A stretch of DNA of 64,000 nucleotides from Nocardia sp. NBC_00416 (GTDB lineage Bacteria > Actinomycetota > Actinomycetes > Mycobacteriales > Mycobacteriaceae). The position numbers and the translations under genes are program-made. Below are positions 1-6,726 of this stretch, piece after piece (positions within the stretch are counted from its first letter, which is position 1; every line of letters starts with the position of its first letter). The stretch lies in the NCBI RefSeq assembly GCF_036032445.1, contig NZ_CP107932.1, positions 7,308,729-7,372,728 of the forward strand. Reading direction: 5' to 3'. The notes beneath the pieces are model-generated. The model did no database searches and was not told the origin of the DNA. It saw only the letters and a program-made list of their open reading frames with translations.

Positions 1-1
1 G

Positions 2-121
2 CAGGCCAACCGCCGGCACCTGCTCGAGCACAAGTCCAGCCGCCGGACTCGTCGTCTGGACGGCACGGAGGCCGTCGCCCCGTCCGACGTCCGTCGTGTG
101 AAGAAGCTGCTGGGTATCTGA
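2..121 (+). CDS. rpmI: 50S ribosomal protein L35 (3' end only)
   Basis: The last 39 codons of L35 run in from the window edge and end at a TGA. The visible residues are very basic, with an RRTRRL core and an RRVKKLLGI tail typical of the L35 C-terminus. L35 is a small protein of the large ribosomal subunit. Its position directly before rplT matches the infC-rpmI-rplT order conserved in bacteria. The start and the infC gene lie outside the window. Confidence 0.9.
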   Translation, partial: QANRRHLLEHKSSRRTRRLDGTEAVAPSDVRRVKKLLGI

Positions 122-234
122 TTCCCTTCCCGGGGATCGATACCGTCCGGTACCGCATACGCGACCGGACGCCGAAGAACCGACCCACTCGGGTGCGCTC
201 ACCAGGCACCCCCAAGATCGAACAGGACTGACCA

Positions 235-615
235 GTGGCACGCGTCAAGAGGGCCGTCAACGCTCAGAAGAAGCGCCGTTCCATCCTCGAGGCCTCCAAG
301 GGCTATCGCGGGCAGCGCTCGCGGCTGTACCGCAAGGCCAAGGAACAGCAGCTGCACTCGCTCACCTACGCCTACCGGGACCGCCGGGCCCGCAAGGGTG
401 ACTTCCGCAAGCTGTGGATCGCCCGGATCAATGCCGCGGCTCGCGCCAACGACATCACCTACAACCGCTTCGTGCAGGGCCTGAAGGCCGCCGGTGTGGA
501 GGTCGATCGTAAGAACCTCGCCGAGCTGGCCGTCTCCGATCCGCAGGCGTTCGCCGGCCTGGTCGCCGTCGCCAAGGCCGCGCTGCCGGAGGACGTCAAC
601 GCCCCGGCTGCCTGA
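235..615 (+). CDS. rplT: 50S ribosomal protein L20
   Basis: L20 binds 23S rRNA early in assembly of the large subunit. The 126-residue product begins MARVKRAVNAQKKRR and contains the LWIARINAAAR block, both diagnostic for L20; length is normal with a short Ala/Pro-rich tail. The start is a GTG preceded by a weak AGGA. The gene follows rpmI by 113 bp and is closed by the terminator at 663-687, so it ends the infC-rpmI-rplT transcription unit. Confidence 0.97.
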   Translation: MARVKRAVNAQKKRRSILEASKGYRGQRSRLYRKAKEQQLHSLTYAYRDRRARKGDFRKLWIARINAAARANDITYNRFVQGLKAAGVEVDRKNLAELAVSDPQAFAGLVAVAKAALPEDVNAPAA

Positions 616-662
616 GTCGGATACCGGCTCCCGGGCGATCCGTCCGGTCCGCTGTGCAGAAG

Positions 663-687
663 GCCCCCTCCTTCGGGAGGGGGCTTT
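663..687 (+). terminator. Intrinsic terminator of the rpmI-rplT unit
   Basis: A perfect 9-bp GC stem (GCCCCCTCC / GGAGGGGGC) closes on a TTCG tetraloop and is followed by TTT. It lies 48 bp after the rplT stop. Confidence 0.85.
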
Positions 688-827
688 CGTGCGTTCCGGA
701 CCGGGCACGGATCGGCGTATTTCGGTCGCTTACCCGGCGTCCCCGGTGTCGGGGTCCCGGCCCCGCAGGGTCGGTGCCCACCGGTCTGTACCGATATCGA
801 GCCGAAGCTCCGGTGAGGATCGAGTGA

Positions 828-848
828 AGCTTCAGTTAGGCTGAAGCT
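828..848. promoter_or_regulatory. Inverted repeat upstream of the rhodanese gene
   Basis: Two perfect 8-bp arms (AGCTTCAG and CTGAAGCT) are separated by TTAGG. The dyad is bracketed by a direct repeat ATCGAG at 819-824 and 849-854. It lies 66 bp before the rhodanese start, so it may be an operator or a structured 5' leader. No regulator can be assigned. Confidence 0.4.
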
Positions 849-913
849 ATCGAGGCTGCGCGAGTCGTGAACAGCTCGAACCGACTATCGGCCGACGAAG
901 TGAGGGCATATCC

Positions 914-1261
914 ATGAGCATCCGCCACTACCTCTATCGCGCACCCTCGGTTTCAGCGCCGGAGGCGATCGACGCCGTTCGCGACGGTGCGCTGATCGTG
1001 GATGTGCGCCGGCACTTCGAATGGAACCGCACCCGCATTCCCGGCGCTGTCCACCTCCCGCTCGAACAGCTGGCGGCGGGCTGCGAAGAACTGCCGGATG
1101 ATCGGCTCCTGATCACTTTCTGCACCGGCGGCCTGCGCTCCTACGGCGCCGCCAATCTACTCATCGATCACGGCTTCGAGGCCAGGAACATGTCGGGCGG
1201 ACTGGTCGACTGGCGCGCCGCCGGTGGGGTGTTGGAAGCGGGCCGGCAAGAAGGCCGCTGA
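914..1261 (+). CDS. Single-domain rhodanese-like sulfurtransferase
   Basis: A 115-residue protein made of one rhodanese domain. It carries the IVDVRRHFEWNRTRIPGAVHLPL region and a catalytic-loop cysteine at residue 70 in FCTGGLRS. Such proteins carry sulfur as a cysteine persulfide; the donor and acceptor cannot be read from the sequence. ATG start, soluble, normal length for a stand-alone domain. It is the first gene of an accessory block that separates rplT from tsnR. Confidence 0.85.
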   Translation: MSIRHYLYRAPSVSAPEAIDAVRDGALIVDVRRHFEWNRTRIPGAVHLPLEQLAAGCEELPDDRLLITFCTGGLRSYGAANLLIDHGFEARNMSGGLVDWRAAGGVLEAGRQEGR

Positions 1262-1376
1262 CCTCTCCCTGTCGGACGGGCGCCGAGCGCCTGCGTCGCG
1301 GCGAGGAGTCGGCGATCACCCCGGCTGTCGCGTGGTTAACTCGTCGCAGGGGTTTGTGCTGAGTGAGGAGTGGATC

Positions 1377-2213
1377 GTGGTGGACCGCAACGGATCGGTA
1401 GATCTCAAACAGGACCGAGCCCACAGTGCCCGCATCTACGACTACTTCCTGGGCGGTAAGGACAACTATCCGGCTGATCGGGAGGCGGCGGCGCAGATCG
1501 AGCTGGCCATTCCCTCGGTTCGGGCCGTGGCCAGGGGAAACCGTGCGTTCATGGCGCGTGCGGTGCGCCACCTGAGCGGATCGGGCGTCCGGCAGTTCCT
1601 CGATATCGGCACCGGTATCCCGACCGAACCGAATCTGCATCAGGTCGCGCAGGAATCCGCGCCCGACGCGCGGGTCGTCTACGTGGACAACGATCCGATC
1701 GTGCTCGCGCACGCACGAGCGCTACTGGTCGGAACGCCGGAGGGCGTAACACAATACGTGCAGGCCGATGTCACCGAACCGGATCGGATCCTGGCCGATC
1801 CCGCGGTCCGGGACACCCTGGATTTCGGAAATCCGGTCGCGCTGAGCCTCATCGCGCTGTGCCATTTCGTGCCCGGTGACCGGATCTACGAGATCATCGA
1901 CACATTGCTGGCGCCGTTGGCATCCGGTTCGTTCCTGGTGATGACACACCTGACCACTGATTTCGACCCGGTGATGGTGGAGGGCACGGTGCAGGCGTAT
2001 CGGCAGAGCGGTATCGAGATGGAAGCCCGTACCCGCGAGGGAGTTTCGCGTTTCTTCCATGGGATGGATGTGCTCGAGCCCGGAATCGTCGCCATCGACA
2101 GCTGGTATCCCGAGGGAGCCGAAGCGCCGCCGGCCCCCAACGTCACGCAGTTGGACACCGGCGCGCCGAAGCCGCCCGCGGCGGGATATGCGGCTGTGGG
2201 GCGCAAGCGCTAG
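1377..2213 (+). CDS. SAM-dependent methyltransferase, Methyltransf_19 (DUF574) family
   Basis: The product (278 aa from the chosen GTG) opens with the family signature HSARIYDYFLGGKDNYPADRE. It then has the SAM-binding motif LDIGTGIPTEPNL and the acidic strand VVYVDNDPIVLAHAR. The family is greatly expanded in Streptomyces and Nocardia and its substrates are largely unknown. The reading frame is open back to 1224, but the GTG at 1377 has GAGGAG 7 bp upstream and gives the usual family N-terminus. A GTG at 1356 is the alternative. The extreme C-terminus is Pro/Ala-rich. Confidence 0.88.
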   Translation: MVDRNGSVDLKQDRAHSARIYDYFLGGKDNYPADREAAAQIELAIPSVRAVARGNRAFMARAVRHLSGSGVRQFLDIGTGIPTEPNLHQVAQESAPDARVVYVDNDPIVLAHARALLVGTPEGVTQYVQADVTEPDRILADPAVRDTLDFGNPVALSLIALCHFVPGDRIYEIIDTLLAPLASGSFLVMTHLTTDFDPVMVEGTVQAYRQSGIEMEARTREGVSRFFHGMDVLEPGIVAIDSWYPEGAEAPPAPNVTQLDTGAPKPPAAGYAAVGRKR

Positions 2214-2345
2214 CCGAGCGAGGCCGGTCTGGTTACGCCCGGGCGTGACGGCAGCGCGCGAGAGCGGCGGCTGCTCCCACGAATTCCCATCGGTCGTTGC
2301 ACAGCTCGGTCCGTGCCACGTGGCCGGCGTAATGCACCTATCGGG

Positions 2346-2792
2346 TCATCGACTCGAATCTTCCTGCGGGGGAGTGGTGTGCGCGAGGGCGCGTTCCAGC
2401 AGGTCGCCTGTCTTCCGGATATCGGTGTCCGCGATCTCGTCGAAGAAGCTCGCGGCGGCCTTCGCGAAGGCGGGAACCAGTGCGGGAGTGAGTCGGTGGC
2501 CGGCGTCGGTGAGTTCGAGAACCACTGCGCGCCGGTCGGCGGTCGCGCGGTGGCGCCGCAGGAGCCCCTTGGTTTCGAGGCGATCGACGAGTCTCGTCGT
2601 TCCCGCAGTGTCGGTCCCCAGCGCCGTGGCGAGCTGTTTCGGGCGAGTCTCGCCGTTGGCGAGGTTGACCAGCAGGGCGGCTTGCTGCGCTGTCACATCG
2701 TGCGGCGCGAGTTGCCGGTCGAGCAGTTTAGACAACCGGCGGGCGGAGTCGTGCAGCAGGGAGGCGGTCCGCAGAACGGTGGCATGTTCCAT
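2346..2792 (-). CDS. MarR-family transcriptional regulator
   Basis: A 148-residue winged-helix repressor-type protein. The recognition region reads RPKQLATALGTDTAGTTRLVDRLETKGLLRR, followed by the wing RATADRRAVVLELTDAG, both standard for MarR. The start is the ATG at 2792, because upstream codons in the open frame are not MarR-like. Two copies of a TGTCTnnACA motif (2807-2831) lie directly upstream and are probably an autoregulatory operator. No obvious divergent target gene exists, as the neighbour upstream is oriented the same way. Confidence 0.85.
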   Translation of the reverse strand: MEHATVLRTASLLHDSARRLSKLLDRQLAPHDVTAQQAALLVNLANGETRPKQLATALGTDTAGTTRLVDRLETKGLLRRHRATADRRAVVLELTDAGHRLTPALVPAFAKAAASFFDEIADTDIRKTGDLLERALAHTTPPQEDSSR

Positions 2793-2806
2793 GCGAACAG
2801 GATAGA

Positions 2807-2831
2807 TGTCTAGACAGTAATTGTCTCTACA
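2807..2831. promoter_or_regulatory. Putative MarR operator (two TGTCTnnACA sites)
   Basis: A perfect 10-bp palindrome TGTCTAGACA (2807-2816) and a near copy TGTCTCTACA (2822-2831) have centres 15 bp apart. They begin 15 bp before the MarR start codon. Confidence 0.5.
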
Positions 2832-2939
2832 GCTAAATCTGCGGCCCCGACGCCACTGTCCGTTTCCCTTCGGGTGGGCCGGAGACGTCGCGTGCATCGG
2901 GTGCTCCGGGTGTGGGCGGGTTTTCGGTGGGATCGGGCG

Positions 2940-3293
2940 CTACGGTCCGGTGCCGAGGTTCGTGGCCCACCCGTCGGCCCAGGCGGTGAGTGGCTGCAGA
3001 TGGTCGATCAGTTGCCGCCCCGAATCGGTGAGGACGTAACCGGTGGCGGCGCGTGCGACGATTCGCGTCCCGCCCAGTTCGTGTAGTCGCCGGGTCAGCA
3101 GGCTGGACGACATGTCGTCGCAGCGGGCGCGCAGTTCGCGGAAGGTGAGGGGATCCGGCGCACGGTGGAGCTCCCAGAGGATGCGCAGCGCCCAGCGTCG
3201 GCCGACCAGGTCGAGCAGGGCCATGATCGGGCGCCCGGTAGTCGATCCGCGGACCGGCCTTCCGGGTTCTGGCACCGAGAGGTCGCGGCTCAT
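2940..3293 (-). CDS. HxlR-family winged-helix transcriptional regulator
   Basis: The 117-residue product carries the HxlR core: LLDLVGRRWALRILWEL, FRELRARCDDMSSSLLTRRLHELG, then a wing ending in GYVLTDSGRQL. HxlR proteins are one-domain dimeric regulators, often responding to redox or aldehyde stress. The ATG start overlaps the stop of the upstream SnoaL-like gene by 4 bp (ATGA), so the two are translationally coupled. The strong dyad at 3674-3696 in front of that gene is the likely binding site. Confidence 0.87.
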   Translation of the reverse strand: MSRDLSVPEPGRPVRGSTTGRPIMALLDLVGRRWALRILWELHRAPDPLTFRELRARCDDMSSSLLTRRLHELGGTRIVARAATGYVLTDSGRQLIDHLQPLTAWADGWATNLGTGP

Positions 3294-3676
3294 GTGGATC
3301 GGATCGGGAGCGGTGACTGCTCCAGCAGCCGGCGCATCTCGCCGATCGCCGCGCGTAGTGCGGCGTAGGGCCGTAGGAACAGCGTGATGTGGGTCAACTG
3401 GCCGGTCGCGTCGTATTCCTCGTGCAGCACTCCGTTCAGTTCGTCGTCTCCGATCCGGGCCCTGAATCGGGAGAGCGTGTCGCGCTCGTCGCCCCATCGG
3501 CCGGTGCGGGCGGGTTCTTCGAGGACCTCGGCGATCAGTCCGATGATGTGCAGGGCGGCCGCGTGCCCGCGATAGTCGGTTGCGGGGCTCGAGAACACCA
3601 CATCGTGGGTGACGGTCGCGGCCAGCGCCCGAATGTTCCCGGACTGCCATGCGGTCAGAGTCGGAGACGTCATCAT
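3290..3676 (-). CDS. SnoaL/NTF2-like domain protein
   Basis: A 128-residue protein with an NTF2-fold pattern (LTAWQSGNIRALAATVTHDVVFSSPATDYRGH near the N-terminus, then GVLHEEYDATGQLTHITLFLRPY). Such proteins bind or turn over small hydrophobic ligands; this one cannot be assigned a reaction. It is the first gene of a two-gene operon with the HxlR regulator. Two adjacent ATGs (3676 and 3673) are possible starts. The operator-like dyad overlaps the first, so the transcript is probably leaderless or nearly so. Confidence 0.75.
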   Translation of the reverse strand: MMTSPTLTAWQSGNIRALAATVTHDVVFSSPATDYRGHAAALHIIGLIAEVLEEPARTGRWGDERDTLSRFRARIGDDELNGVLHEEYDATGQLTHITLFLRPYAALRAAIGEMRRLLEQSPLPIRST

Positions 3677-3696
3677 GCCTCTAATATAGAGGCATG
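3674..3696. promoter_or_regulatory. 23-bp perfect dyad over the start of the SnoaL-HxlR operon
   Basis: Arms CATGCCTCTA and TAGAGGCATG are perfectly complementary around a 3-nt ATA centre. The minus strand carries a TATATT -10-like hexamer inside the dyad, and the first start codon lies within one arm. A bound regulator would cover both promoter and start. The adjacent HxlR protein is the obvious candidate. Confidence 0.65.
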
Positions 3697-3721
3697 ATGC
3701 CTGCCGTGTGAGCCGGTTGGG

Positions 3722-3865
3722 ATCGGCGGCGGAGCGACCGTGGTGGCGTTCGCCAGCACCGGCAGCAAACTCGAGGTCGCCGAACGGAACGGCGCCGACT
3801 ACACGATCAACACTCGCGGGAAGTCGGCCGATCAGGTGCGGACCGTTCTGGATAGCCTGACCGGT
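3722..3865 (+). pseudogene. Remnant of a zinc-type alcohol dehydrogenase/quinone oxidoreductase (MDR) gene
   Basis: The plus-strand frame reads GIGGGATVVAFASTGSKLEV followed by AERNGADYTINTRGKSADQV. This resembles the Rossmann-fold nucleotide-binding segment of MDR oxidoreductases (glycine-rich turn, then KLE.A..NGADYTIN). There is no catalytic domain upstream and the homology ends where the antisense SnoaL fragment begins. Only about 48 codons survive, with no credible start, so this is a decayed or truncated gene. Confidence 0.5.
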
Positions 3866-4304
3866 TCAGCGGTGCAGGGCGGTCTCCTGGTGCACGCGGG
3901 AGAGTTTGGCGGGGTTGCGCACGGCGTAGAGCCCGGTGACGAGTCCGTCGTCGATGCGCATCGCCACGATGGTGTCGATCGCGCCGTCGACCCGGACGAT
4001 CAGCGCCGGGTGACCGTTGATCTCTGCCGGTCGCAGCGACGCCGCGCCCGCGATCCTGCTCAGTACGGCCGCCACCGGGTCCGCCCCCACGACCGGCGAC
4101 AGTGCCGCCCGCACCACTCCGCCCCCGTCGGTCAGCAGGACGACATCGGGTGCGAGGACGTCGAGCAGGTCCCGCAGATCACCGGTGTCGACCGCTCGCC
4201 GGAACGCTTCGAAGGCGTCGCGGGTCTGGGGCCTCGGTAGCGCGGTCGGCGCGGCTGTCTTCCGCGGTGCGGGGGGCGGGCGTGGTCTGTTGGGTGGCGG
4301 TCAT
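3866..4304 (-). pseudogene. Fragment of an ECF41-type sigma factor: SnoaL-like C-terminal domain with a frameshift
   Basis: The minus-strand frame from about 4237 down to 3866 reads FEAFRRAVDTGDLRDLLDVL, then APDVVLLTDGGGVVRAA, and ends VTGLYAVRNPAKLS. This is typical of the SnoaL-like tail of ECF41 sigma factors. The sigma-2 and sigma-4 domains are missing. In this frame there is a stop at 4301-4303 and no good start. An ATG at 4304 opens a different frame that would need a shift near 4230. A short functional protein starting at the GTG at 4117 (83 codons) is possible but less likely. Confidence 0.5.
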
Positions 4305-4377
4305 GGGACTTTCCGTTCGCTCGGCGGTGTCATCCACCAGACGCCGGACCCTGCCGTTTTGTCACACCACTTCAGCA

Positions 4378-4391
4378 GTGATGCACATCAC
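4378..4391. promoter_or_regulatory. Palindrome upstream of the AhpD-like gene
   Basis: Arms GTGATG and CATCAC flank CA, forming a 14-bp dyad 78 bp before the AhpD-like start. It may be an operator. No regulator is assigned. Confidence 0.3.
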
Positions 4392-4469
4392 GTGAACGCG
4401 TTGTTATCGGGATCCGGCGGCCTTCGTCTCATGGTCGTTCGATCCAGCACCACGAATGAGGAGTACACG

Positions 4470-5102
4470 ATGGAACCCCGTTTCGACCTGACCGGTAACG
4501 AGCTCGGCGCCAAGATCGGCAAGAGGTTCGCGAACACCAGCCTGCTGATCCTGCAATCGACCTTGCCGAAGTCCACGATGGAACTGGTGGAACTGCGCGC
4601 CAGTCAGATCAACGGCTGCGGCTTCTGCGTCGACGCGCACGCGAAAGAGCTGGCGGCCGCGGGAGAACCCGCCGTCCGGATCAACCTTGCGGCGACCTGG
4701 CGTGAGTCCACTGTCTTCACCGAGGCCGAGCGGGTCGCACTCGCATTCGCCGAGGAGGGCACCCGGCTTGCCGACGCCCACACGGGTGTGTCCGATGCGA
4801 CGTGGGCCGGGGTCCGCGAGCACTACGACGACGATCAGATCGCCGCGCTGGTCTATCTGGTCGCCATGATCAACGCGGCGAACCGGCTCGGCGTGATCGT
4901 GAGGCGAATCGTTCTGAATGTCTTTGCTACGGTGTCGGTTTCGCTGGTGATCGGTTTCCAGCCGATGATCGCGGCCGCCGCCCCGGCCGGAATCCCGGTC
5001 GAGCCCGCCGCGCCGACGACCCGAATCGAAACGACGACAGCACCTTTCGACCCGATCTGCCCGCTCTGCTTCCTGCGCGAATTCCTGGAGAGCAATTCCT
5101 AG
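4470..5102 (+). CDS. AhpD-like carboxymuconolactone decarboxylase fused to a secreted-peptide-like tail
   Basis: Residues 1-143 are a complete-looking AhpD-like/CMD domain: MELVELRASQINGCGFCVDAHAKEL holds the CxxC...H redox site and INAANRLGVIVR the usual end. After VIVR the frame runs on into RRIVLNVFATVSVSLVIGFQ and ends FDPICPLCFLREFLESNS. This tail looks like the Sec signal peptide and mature part of a separate small exported protein, which could start at the in-frame GTG at 4899. AhpD-like proteins use the cysteine pair in peroxide detoxification. Start: ATG with GAGGAG upstream. The fusion may reflect a small deletion that removed the last dozen CMD codons. Confidence 0.8.
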   Translation: MEPRFDLTGNELGAKIGKRFANTSLLILQSTLPKSTMELVELRASQINGCGFCVDAHAKELAAAGEPAVRINLAATWRESTVFTEAERVALAFAEEGTRLADAHTGVSDATWAGVREHYDDDQIAALVYLVAMINAANRLGVIVRRIVLNVFATVSVSLVIGFQPMIAAAAPAGIPVEPAAPTTRIETTTAPFDPICPLCFLREFLESNS

Positions 5103-5238
5103 CCGTGGGCGGCTCTCACTTCGGGGCGTCCGGTGAGATGTGCGGCAGCGCGGGCGCTGGACTTCGGTGAGGTCGTCGGTGTCGTTGGCCGGCGGCCGAC
5201 CGGGTCCCGTCTCCGCGAGTGCTGAGACAGGCGCGCTC

Positions 5239-5244
5239 TAGGAT
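5239..5244 (+). promoter_or_regulatory. Leaderless -10 element of tsnR
   Basis: TAGGAT sits exactly 6 nt before the GTG start, placing the predicted transcription start on the start codon. Confidence 0.5.
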
Positions 5245-5250
5245 CGCCTG

Positions 5251-6078
5251 GTGCGTGACCCACGAGAACCGATGGACTGGCGGAATGCGCGGGTGGTTTC
5301 CGCGGTGAAGCTGCACCGGAGTGCGGCGCGGAAGAAGGCGGGCAGGTTCCTCGCCGAGGGCGCCAACTCCGTCGGCGCCGCACTGGAGACCGGCCGGGTT
5401 CGCGAACTCTTCTACTCCGTCGAAGGCGCTACCCGTGAGCATGCGTTGATCGCGGGCGCGGAGGCCGGCGGCGTGCGGACCACGCTCGTCTCCGATCGGG
5501 CCGCGCAGGCGCTGGGGGAGACGGTGACGCCGCCCGGTTTGGTGGCGGTGTGCGATCTGGTCGATATGCCGTTGGACCGGGTGGTGCCGGCGGAGCCGGG
5601 CGGGGAGGGTCCGCGAATGCTCGCGGTCCCCGTCGGTATCGCCGACCCCGGGAACGCGGGCACGCTCATTCGCGTGGCCGATGCCGTGGGCGTGGACGCC
5701 GTCGTCCTCGCCGGTGACAGTGTGGATCCGCACAACGGCAAATGCGTGCGCGCCTGCGCGGGCAGTCTGTTCCACGTCCCGGTCGTGCGGGAGCGCGACA
5801 CCGCCGCGGTTCTGGACCGGCTGGAATCCGCGGCGATCGCCACGGTCGCGACCGCCGCCGACGGTGAGATCGACCTGGACGACGCCGACGAGTTGTTCAC
5901 CGGGCCGGTCGCCTGGCTGTTCGGAAACGAGGCCCACGGCCTCGATCCGGAGGTGGCGCGCCGGGCCCGGCATCGGATCCGTATCCCGATCCGGGGGCGG
6001 GCCGAAAGCCTCAATCTGGCTTCGGCGGCGGCGATCTGCCTCTACGCGAACTCGCGCGTCCGGTTCGGCCGCGACTGA
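5251..6078 (+). CDS. tsnR: TrmH/SpoU-family RNA 2'-O-methyltransferase
   Basis: A 275-residue SPOUT-class methyltransferase that transfers a methyl group from SAM to a ribose 2'-OH in RNA. The N-terminal substrate-binding domain (KLHRSAARKKAGRFLAEG) is followed by the knotted domain. Its three motifs are GIADPGNAGTLIRVADAVG, WLFGNEAHGL and IPIRGRAESLNLASAAAICLY. Start: GTG at 5251 with a leaderless -10; the internal ATG at 5272 would cut the conserved N-terminus. In M. tuberculosis the orthologue lies next to rplT; here about 4.6 kb of accessory DNA intervenes. Confidence 0.9.
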   Translation: MRDPREPMDWRNARVVSAVKLHRSAARKKAGRFLAEGANSVGAALETGRVRELFYSVEGATREHALIAGAEAGGVRTTLVSDRAAQALGETVTPPGLVAVCDLVDMPLDRVVPAEPGGEGPRMLAVPVGIADPGNAGTLIRVADAVGVDAVVLAGDSVDPHNGKCVRACAGSLFHVPVVRERDTAAVLDRLESAAIATVATAADGEIDLDDADELFTGPVAWLFGNEAHGLDPEVARRARHRIRIPIRGRAESLNLASAAAICLYANSRVRFGRD

Positions 6079-6088
6079 TCCGGTGCGG

Positions 6089-6655
6089 TCAGGTCCCGTT
6101 TTCGATCAGGTCCGTGAACAGTTCATCCGCCCAGTCGGCGGGGACGGCGTCCGGTCCGGCGACCTGTAGCGCCGCCATGACCGTGAGCAGCATGCCCGTC
6201 GCCAGGAACCGCCGGCAGTCGGTGACCGAGGCGCCGGTCAGTTCGCGGATCAGGCGATAGATCCGGCCGTATCGTTCGCGGACGACCGGGCCGATCTCGG
6301 GATCGGCCGCGGCGGCGAAGGCGTGCAGGAGCACCTGGAGGAGTTCCCGGTTCGCCAGGAACCGGTCGTATGCCACGGACAGGGCGCTCATCGGGTCGTT
6401 CGTGTCCGCGCCGACGGCGGCCTCGGTGAAGAACTGCTCGATGCGATCGCAGACCTGGGCGACCGCGGCGAGGAAGAGTCGCTGTTTGGAGCCGAAGAGC
6501 CGGATGACGTACGGCTGGGAGACTCCGGCCCGGCGGGCGATCTCGTCGGTGCGGGTGGCGACGTAGCCGGACTCGGCGAAGGCGGATACCGCCGCCGTCA
6601 ACACCTGTTCGCCCCGTTCTTCGGCGGTCATCCTGGTCCTGCTCGATTCCGGCAT
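6089..6655 (-). CDS. TetR-family transcriptional regulator, probably of the MFS exporter at 8187
   Basis: A 188-residue TetR protein. The N-terminal HTH reads RTDEIARRAGVSQPYVIRLFGSKQRLFLAAV; the helical C-terminal ligand domain is divergent. It is oriented away from the MFS exporter gene, the usual repressor-target arrangement, but an IS110-family element now lies between them. A GGAG Shine-Dalgarno sequence precedes the ATG by 5 bp. Two dyads in the exporter promoter (8116-8167) are its probable operators. Control of its own expression may be altered by the insertion. Confidence 0.87.
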   Translation of the reverse strand: MPESSRTRMTAEERGEQVLTAAVSAFAESGYVATRTDEIARRAGVSQPYVIRLFGSKQRLFLAAVAQVCDRIEQFFTEAAVGADTNDPMSALSVAYDRFLANRELLQVLLHAFAAAADPEIGPVVRERYGRIYRLIRELTGASVTDCRRFLATGMLLTVMAALQVAGPDAVPADWADELFTDLIENGT

Positions 6656-6726
6656 GGTTCTCCGTAAGTTGTTAGGCGGCCCGGGAGGGCCGGATGTGGC
6701 TGATGGTTCTCTGCCTTATGTGGCTT

